Part shown: positions 6,334 to 10,903 of the stretch, piece after piece
Layout: each line of letters opens with the position of its first letter
Position numbering within the stretch: the stretch's first letter is position 1
Assembly (NCBI GenBank): GCA_022718015.1
Contig: JAIHZV010000022.1
Coordinates: 1 to 10,903 of the forward strand
DNA: 10,903 nt
Reading direction: 5' to 3'
DNA from: Phascolarctobacterium sp.
Lineage (GTDB): Bacteria; Bacillota; Negativicutes; Acidaminococcales; Acidaminococcaceae
Position numbers and translations under genes: made by a program
Notes under the pieces: model-generated
The model's input: the letters and a program-made list of their open reading frames with translations, nothing else
Databases searched by the model: none
What the model was told of the DNA's origin: nothing

Positions 6334-6434
6334 GATGCGGTAGAAGGTAGCAGAGACGAACAGCAGGCGCCGCCGGCGTACTAGAGGTACGTCAAGGTGA
6401 CTGCTGTGAAGTATATGCTGCCTTATCCCGCATC
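6334..6434. repeat. ~100-bp imperfect palindrome (REP-like element or structured intergenic RNA)
   Basis: Outer arms GATGCGG (6334-6340) and CCGCATC (6428-6434) are perfectly complementary. The next segments (6341-6352 and 6415-6427) pair with a few mismatches around AGAAGGTAGCA/TGCTGCCTTAT. Inner arms CAGCAG (6361-6366) and CTGCTG (6401-6406) enclose a core CGTAC (6377-6381)/GTACG (6387-6391) with a 5-base loop. On the - strand it begins 4 bp after the livF stop but has no U-run, so it is not a classical terminator. It resembles repetitive extragenic palindromes. Copy number cannot be judged from one window. It could set the livF-CBS-ACT expression ratio or stabilise the liv mRNA 3' end. Confidence 0.7.
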
Positions 6435-6438
6435 GTCA

Positions 6439-7143
6439 TTAGCCACCTAAGTAAGCCTTACGAACAGCCTCACTGCTTGCCAGCTCCTGAGCTGTGCCGC
6501 TCAGCGTAATACGTCCCGTTTCCAGAACATAAGCCTTATCAGCGATTGACAGTGCCATATTTGCGTTCTGCTCAACGAGCAGGACGGTCGTACCGCTTTC
6601 GTTGATTTCCTTTATTATATTAAAAATCTCTTTAACAAGCAAGGGGGCAAGGCCCATAGAAGGCTCGTCCAAAAGCAGCAGCTTCGGACGGCTCATGAGC
6701 GCACGGCCCATAGCCAGCATCTGCTGCTCGCCGCCGGAAAGGGTGCCGGAGAGCTGGTCCTTACGCTCGAGCAGACGCGGGAATTTTTCAAAGACATCCT
6801 TCATATCCTTAGCAATGCCGTCTTTATCCTTACGCAGATACGCGCCCAGCTCCAGGTTTTCCAGAACAGTCATATTCGCAAAAACGTGACGGCCCTCAGG
6901 CACCTGGCACAGGCCCATGCCCACGATTTTATGAGCAGGCACACCGGCAATATCCTTGCCTTCATATAAAATTTTGCCTGTTTTCGGCTTCATCAGACCA
7001 GAGATGGTGCGCAGAGTTGTGGATTTACCTGCGCCGTTAGAACCGATCAGCGCTACAATTTCGCCATCAGGAACATCGAGGCTGATACCTTTGATGGCGT
7101 GGATAGCACCATAATAAACATTGATATCTTCAACAGTTAACAT
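6439..7143 (-). CDS. livF: LivF, branched-chain amino-acid ABC transporter ATPase
   Basis: A 234-residue cytoplasmic ATPase, one of the two that power the branched-chain amino-acid importer. It has Walker A GSNGAGKST (34-42, Lys40), a Q-loop Gln80, the signature LSGGEQQ (135-141) and Walker B LLLLDEP with Asp159 and catalytic Glu160. The usual H-loop position reads VEQNA, with Gln192 instead of His, which is normal for LivF and not a defect. Length fits E. coli LivF (about 237). The ATG overlaps the livG stop as TAATG, with AGGAGG 10 bp upstream inside livG. It is the last transporter gene and is followed by the palindrome. Confidence 0.96.
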   Translation of the reverse strand: MLTVEDINVYYGAIHAIKGISLDVPDGEIVALIGSNGAGKSTTLRTISGLMKPKTGKILYEGKDIAGVPAHKIVGMGLCQVPEGRHVFANMTVLENLELGAYLRKDKDGIAKDMKDVFEKFPRLLERKDQLSGTLSGGEQQMLAMGRALMSRPKLLLLDEPSMGLAPLLVKEIFNIIKEINESGTTVLLVEQNANMALSIADKAYVLETGRITLSGTAQELASSEAVRKAYLGG

Positions 7144-7916
7144 TAGTTGATAACCTCCTCGCCCAAATATGCTTCAATTACGCGCTTATTATGCTTAATT
7201 TCGTCAGGCGTGCCCTCAGCGATTTTCATACCGTATTCCAGTACGTAGATGCGCTCGCAGACACCCATGACCAGGCCCATATCATGCTCGATGAGCAGAA
7301 TGGAGAGATTGAATTCCTTGCGGATCCAGCGGATCATTTCCATAAGCTCTTTCGTTTCCTGCGGATTCATGCCTGCTGCAGGCTCGTCGAGCAGCAAGAG
7401 CTTCGGCTCCGTTGCCAGCGCACGAGCAATCTCCAGACGGCGCTGCTTGCCATAAGGCAGGTTCTTCGCACATTCATGTGCTTCGTCCTCCAGATGAAAG
7501 ATTTTCAGAAGATCCATAGCCTTTTGCGTGATATATTCTTCCTCGCTCAGATATTTGCCGTCACGGATAATCGCATCGAAAAGATTATAGGTTACGTGCA
7601 TGTTATAAGCGATTTTTACATTGTCGATAACGCTCAGCTCAGAGAACAGGCGGATGTTTTGGAAGGTACGCGCCATGCCCATCTGCGTTACCTGATAGGA
7701 TTTTTTGCCGCTGCTCTGCTTGCCGTTGAAGTATACAGCGCCCTCAGTCGGGGTGTATACGCCGGTAATCATATTAAAAGCGGTAGTCTTGCCGGCACCG
7801 TTAGGACCAATAAGACCAATCAGCTCGCCCTCGTCTATATGCAGGGAAAGGTTCGAAACGGCACGCAGGCCGCCGAAAACCATGGATACATTATCTACCT
7901 TCAGCAGTTCTGCCAT
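7143..7916 (-). CDS. livG: LivG, branched-chain amino-acid ABC transporter ATPase
   Basis: A 257-residue partner ATPase of LivF. It has Walker A GPNGAGKTT (37-45, Lys43), Q-loop Gln86 in RTFQNIRLF, Walker B LLLLDEPAAGMNP with Asp177 and Glu178, and an H-loop His211 in LIEHDMG. The signature region reads NLPYGKQRRLEIARAL, lacking the canonical LSGGQ, as is usual for LivG. The pair would therefore have one canonical signature, in LivF. The ATG at 7916 lies inside the end of livM, a 26-bp overlap. Its ribosome binding site GGAGG, 8 bp upstream, is part of livM codons for Gly-Gly, so the two genes are physically locked together. Length fits the family (about 255). Confidence 0.96.
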   Translation of the reverse strand: MAELLKVDNVSMVFGGLRAVSNLSLHIDEGELIGLIGPNGAGKTTAFNMITGVYTPTEGAVYFNGKQSSGKKSYQVTQMGMARTFQNIRLFSELSVIDNVKIAYNMHVTYNLFDAIIRDGKYLSEEEYITQKAMDLLKIFHLEDEAHECAKNLPYGKQRRLEIARALATEPKLLLLDEPAAGMNPQETKELMEMIRWIRKEFNLSILLIEHDMGLVMGVCERIYVLEYGMKIAEGTPDEIKHNKRVIEAYLGEEVIN

Positions 7917-8850
7917 TGTTCTTACCTCCTAATCTAAACATTTTGCGGCTCAGCTCCTCGCTGCCAAACAGACCTTGCGGACGATGCAGCATCAGCACAA
8001 TCATCGTGAGGGAGTAAATGATCATACGCCATTCAGGATAATCAGACAGATATGCAGAGATGAAGGTCAACAGCGTTGCACCGGTAATTGCACCAGTCAT
8101 GGAACCCAAACCACCAAGTACAACCATGGTCAGGATATCAAAGGAACGCATGAAGGTGAAGGATGCAGGATGCGCCAGGAAGAAGTAATGGCTGAACAGC
8201 GCACCGGCGGTGCCAGCGAAGGCTGCACCGAAGGTGAAGGCCATTACCTTGTATTTCGTAGTGTTGATGCCCATGGTATCTGCAGCAATTTCGTTTTCAC
8301 GAATTGCCAGGCAGCAGCGGCCATAGGAAGAGTTTTTGAAGTTCTTAATGAAGAAAATAATGCCTATCATAATCCAGAAGGTATAGGCAAAGTTGGTCAT
8401 ACGCGGAATACCCATGAGGCCGGAGGCACCGCCTACATAGTCAATGTTGAGAATGCAGATACGGATAATTTCGCCCAGGCCTAGAGTAGCGATAGCCAGA
8501 TAGTCGCCGTCCAGACGCAGCGTCGGCAGACCAATCAGCAGGCCCAAGAGGCCGGCAGACAGCGTTGCCACAATCAGGCCCACCTCAAACGGGAAGCCCA
8601 GCTTAACGGTCATAATCGCACTGGTATAAGCCCCGACTGCCATGAAGCCGGCATGACCGATAGAGAACTGACCGGTATAGCCGTTAATCAGGTTCAGGCT
8701 GGTAGCCAAAATAATGTTGATACAGATTAAGATAATATTCAGTTCCCAGAAGGGACCGATGATGTCGCCGAAGAGCAGTCCCTGAACAATAGCAAAAACA
8801 GCTGCGCAGGCGGCAATGGCTTTCAAATCAAATTTTTTAATCGGATTCAT
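7891..8850 (-). CDS. livM: LivM, branched-chain amino-acid ABC transporter permease
   Basis: A 319-residue integral membrane permease that forms the channel with LivH. The family hallmark NLINGYTGQFSIGHAGFMAVGAYTSA region follows the first helices. A cytoplasmic coupling segment around RCCLAIRENEIAADTMGIN contacts the ATPases, and GGLGSMTGAITGA lies near the C-terminal third. A GTG at 8874 would add eight residues but has no good ribosome binding site and overlaps livH. The ATG at 8850 has GAGG 8 bp upstream, overlapping the livH stop, so I choose it. Length fits the compact Gram-positive type and is shorter than E. coli LivM (about 425), which has extra N-terminal sequence. Confidence 0.94.
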   Translation of the reverse strand: MNPIKKFDLKAIAACAAVFAIVQGLLFGDIIGPFWELNIILICINIILATSLNLINGYTGQFSIGHAGFMAVGAYTSAIMTVKLGFPFEVGLIVATLSAGLLGLLIGLPTLRLDGDYLAIATLGLGEIIRICILNIDYVGGASGLMGIPRMTNFAYTFWIMIGIIFFIKNFKNSSYGRCCLAIRENEIAADTMGINTTKYKVMAFTFGAAFAGTAGALFSHYFFLAHPASFTFMRSFDILTMVVLGGLGSMTGAITGATLLTFISAYLSDYPEWRMIIYSLTMIVLMLHRPQGLFGSEELSRKMFRLGGKNNGRTAEGR

Positions 8851-8860
8851 ACCATTCACC

Positions 8861-9751
8861 TCAGACTTTCTCACGAGTATGCTTGCCTAATAAGCCAGCC
8901 GGTTTATAGAGCAGGATAATAATCAAAATTGCAAAGGCTGCCGCATCACGGAAGGTGGAAGAGAGGAAGCCGCTTACCATGGCCTCGACTACACCGAGGA
9001 TAATGCCGCCCATCATAGCGCCGGGGATAATACCAATACCGCCAAGAACCGCTGCAACGAAGGCCTTCAGGCCGGGCATCATGCCCATGAGCGGATCAAT
9101 GGAGTTATAGTAAACACCAACCAGTACGCCGCCAGCTGCTGCCAGAGCGCTGCCCAGAGCGAAGGTGGTGGAGATTACGCGGTCAATGTTGATGCCCATC
9201 AGCCTTGCAGCGTCAGCATCGAAGGAAACAGCACGCATTGCCTTGCCTGCCTTGGTTTTGTTAACGATGTAGGTCAGGACTGCCATGAGGATGATTGCGC
9301 TCAGCAGGATAACAAGCTGCTGGCTGTTAGCAACGAGCGGTCCCATGTGGTAAACAGTAGCGCTGAAGACAGCAGGGAAGGTACGGGGCTGCGGGGAAAC
9401 CAGCAGGATCATACCATATTCAAGCAAGAAGGATACACCGATTGCCGTAATCAAAATAGCAATACGCGGGGCGTTACGCATCGGGCGATAAGCCACACGT
9501 TCAATAATCACGCCTACAACAGCTGCGCAGGCCATCGAGAAAATAATTGCCGGAATGAAGGGCATTCCCAGCTGCGTGGTAGCAAAGAAGCCAAAATAGG
9601 CGCCCAACATATAGATATCGCCATGGGCGAAGTTTATCAGCTTGATAATGCCATATATCATTGTATAACCCAAGGCGATCAATGCGTAGATACTGCCGAG
9701 AGATATACCATTTATCAGCTGTTGAAAAAACTGATGGATGAAAGTCTCCAT
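8861..9751 (-). CDS. livH: LivH, branched-chain amino-acid ABC transporter permease
   Basis: A 296-residue polytopic membrane protein, the second channel subunit. The N-terminal hallmark NGISLGSIYALIALGYTMIY, then INFAHGDIYMLGAY, is clear at residues 14-51. The coupling segment KAMRAVSFDADAARLMGIN lies in the middle and GGIGIIPGAMMGGI near the C-terminus. Length fits LivH (about 300). The ATG has GGGAGG 6 bp upstream. The gene is preceded by a hairpin that separates it from livK, and its stop lies 10 bp before livM. Related urea or amide permeases (UrtB type) look similar, but the neighbouring binding protein and gene order favour branched-chain amino acids. Confidence 0.94.
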   Translation of the reverse strand: METFIHQFFQQLINGISLGSIYALIALGYTMIYGIIKLINFAHGDIYMLGAYFGFFATTQLGMPFIPAIIFSMACAAVVGVIIERVAYRPMRNAPRIAILITAIGVSFLLEYGMILLVSPQPRTFPAVFSATVYHMGPLVANSQQLVILLSAIILMAVLTYIVNKTKAGKAMRAVSFDADAARLMGINIDRVISTTFALGSALAAAGGVLVGVYYNSIDPLMGMMPGLKAFVAAVLGGIGIIPGAMMGGIILGVVEAMVSGFLSSTFRDAAAFAILIIILLYKPAGLLGKHTREKV

Positions 9752-9812
9752 AATTTACCTCCCTAGAGATTTCAAGAATTTCTGTAAGCGAGACATGCTT
9801 ACTTAAAAGTTA

Positions 9813-9840
9813 AGGCTGTTGCTACGCAAAACAACAGCCT
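9813..9840 (-). terminator. Intra-operon hairpin between livK and livH (attenuating terminator)
   Basis: A perfect 9-bp stem pairs AGGCTGTTG with CAACAGCCT (9813-9821 and 9832-9840) with a 10-base loop. On the - strand it is followed by TAACTTTTAAG, a broken U-run, so termination is probably partial. It lies 34 bp after the livK stop. A second small hairpin, GTAAGC/GCTTAC (9784-9789 and 9797-9802), lies between it and livH. Such hairpins behind binding-protein genes commonly keep the binding protein more abundant than the permease, and I infer that here. Confidence 0.65.
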
Positions 9841-9874
9841 CGTTGATTTTAGTAAAATGGTTTGTTACAAACTA

Positions 9875-10903
9875 TCAGGGATTAACCTTTGTTTTAAAGG
9901 TTTGAGCACCGTTTTTGTGTTCAATAATAACTGCGCTCTTAATCGGGTTATGCTCTTCATTGAAGGTTACTTCACCGGATACACCCTTGAAGCCGGAAAT
10001 CTTAGCCATAGCTTCGGCAATTTTTGCAGGATCTGCACTGCCAGCTTTTTCGATTGCTTCTGCAACCAGTAAGGTGGAATCATATGCCAGTGCTGCAAAT
10101 ACGTCCGGGTTGGTGTTATAAGCTTTCTTGTATTCAGCAACAAAGTTTTTGTTCAAATCAGAGGTGTCGTCCGGAGAATACAGGCTGGAGAAGAAGGTGT
10201 TGTCCAGAGCAGCCTTGCCAGCGATTTCCGGAAGCTTAGCGCTATCCCAGCCGTCGCCGCCTGCCATAGGAACGTTGATGCCCATCTCACGAGCTTGTTT
10301 AACAATCAGACCAACCTCTTGGTAGTAACCAGGAATGTAGATAAAATCAGGTTTAGCTGCTTTGATTTTAGTAAGGGTTGCTTTGAAGTCGGTATCCTTT
10401 TGCAGATATGCTTCTTCAATAACTACCTCGCCGCCATTTTTAATGAAATTCTCTTTGAAGAACTGAGCTAAGCCTTTAGCATAATCACTAGTATTGTCAA
10501 TGTAGATAGCAGCTCTCTTTACTTTCAGGTCATTGGAAGCAAAGCTTGCCATTACAGTGCCCTGGAAAGGATCAATGAAGCAGGTACGGAAGCTGTACGG
10601 TTTAACCTTTTTGCTGGACGGATCAACAGTTACATCCGGGTTAGTACCCATCGGCGTAACGTCGACAACCTTAGAGCCATTGTTGATAGCTCCGGCAGCA
10701 ATTACCGCCGAGGATTGGTTAGGACCGATTACGGCTACAACCTTATCCTGAGAAATTACCTTCTGCATAGCGTTAGTCGCTTCAGAAGCCTCGGATTTGG
10801 TATCAGCAACTACCAGAGAAAGCTTTTTACCGCCCAGCACACCTTTTTCATTTATCTTTTTCAGTGCCAGGTCGATACCGTTTTTAGAAGAAATACCAAA
10901 GGA
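9875..10903 (-). CDS. livK: LivK/LivJ-type branched-chain amino-acid binding protein, 5'-truncated
   Basis: Extracytoplasmic type I substrate-binding protein that captures leucine, isoleucine or valine for LivHMGF. In Gram-positives it would be a lipoprotein and in a diderm it would be periplasmic. The signal sequence lies outside the window, so this cannot be checked. The frame stays open to the right edge. The 342 visible residues begin SFGISSKNGIDLALKKIN, near residue 40-50 of a typical precursor, so only the N-terminus is missing; a GTG at 10840 is internal. Family features are VVADTKSEASEATNAMQKVI, the first-lobe segment AVIGPNQSSAVIAAG, FRTCFIDPFQG, and second-lobe segments FIYIPGYYQEVGLIVKQA and DVFAALAYDSTLLVAEAI. 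The C-terminal PIKSAVIIEHKNG is also characteristic. Exact ligand preference cannot be read from sequence. It is the first visible gene of the liv operon; the promoter lies off the window. Confidence 0.93.
   Translation of the reverse strand, partial: SFGISSKNGIDLALKKINEKGVLGGKKLSLVVADTKSEASEATNAMQKVISQDKVVAVIGPNQSSAVIAAGAINNGSKVVDVTPMGTNPDVTVDPSSKKVKPYSFRTCFIDPFQGTVMASFASNDLKVKRAAIYIDNTSDYAKGLAQFFKENFIKNGGEVVIEEAYLQKDTDFKATLTKIKAAKPDFIYIPGYYQEVGLIVKQAREMGINVPMAGGDGWDSAKLPEIAGKAALDNTFFSSLYSPDDTSDLNKNFVAEYKKAYNTNPDVFAALAYDSTLLVAEAIEKAGSADPAKIAEAMAKISGFKGVSGEVTFNEEHNPIKSAVIIEHKNGAQTFKTKVNP

Noticed and set aside
6334..6434. The palindrome as a CRISPR repeat or riboswitch
   Set aside because: There is only one unit with no spacers, and the fold does not match any riboswitch class I know; it is better described as an extragenic palindrome.
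7191..7937. A 248-codon open frame on the + strand opposite livG
   Set aside because: It is antisense to a clear ABC ATPase with all motifs intact, and its translation shows no family features.
8851..8874. GTG at 8874 as the livM start
   Set aside because: It has no well-placed ribosome binding site and overlaps livH, whereas ATG at 8850 has GAGG 8 bp upstream and gives a normal LivM N-terminus.
10838..10840. GTG at 10840 as the start of livK
   Set aside because: The same frame stays open to the window edge and encodes typical binding-protein sequence (GIDLALKKINEKG) upstream of it, so the GTG is an internal Val codon.

Overview
The window looks like a chromosomal segment of a low-to-medium-GC Firmicutes bacterium. 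The Negativicutes (Acidaminococcus/Phascolarctobacterium-like) are my best guess. The basis is Bacillus-like biotin enzymes using the BioW (pimelate) route, strong AGGAGG-type ribosome binding sites, a DUF951 protein, and a complete branched-chain amino-acid ABC importer. The genus is an inference and not proven by the sequence. I see no tRNA, rRNA, CRISPR array, insertion sequence or phage gene.

Left block (1-3266, + strand): a biotin-synthesis operon entered midway. It holds the 3' two thirds of bioA, a small polytopic membrane protein (possible ECF-type S component or vitamer/pimelate carrier), and a fused bioW-bioF gene. The genes are 8-12 bp apart and each start has its own GGAG ribosome binding site. 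The fused enzyme would activate pimelate to pimeloyl-CoA and condense it with L-alanine to 8-amino-7-oxononanoate (KAPA), which BioA then aminates. The block ends in a strong bidirectional terminator shared with the converging flotillin gene.

Middle block (3358-5401): a flotillin/SPFH gene on the - strand with its own recognisable sigma-A-type promoter, followed by about 550 bp without a convincing gene. That stretch contains two rho-independent terminators, a pair of A/T-rich dyads and an orphan 49-codon open stretch.

Right block (5402-10903, - strand): a liv operon transcribed right to left. Its order is livK (5' end outside the window), a hairpin, livH, livM, livG, livF, then a ~100-bp imperfect palindrome, a CBS-CBS-ACT regulatory-type protein and a DUF951 protein, ending in a terminator. 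Tight overlaps (TAATG at livG/livF and CBS-ACT/DUF951; a 26-bp livM/livG overlap) suggest translational coupling. The periplasmic-type binding protein LivK hands branched-chain amino acids to the LivHM channel, driven by the LivGF ATPases. The CBS-ACT protein may sense adenine nucleotides and/or amino acids, but no target is evident.

Most of the window is ordinary metabolism and transport. The points most worth a second look are the BioW-BioF fusion with the unassigned membrane protein beside it, the large palindrome after livF, and the structured, gene-poor stretch at 4854-5401.
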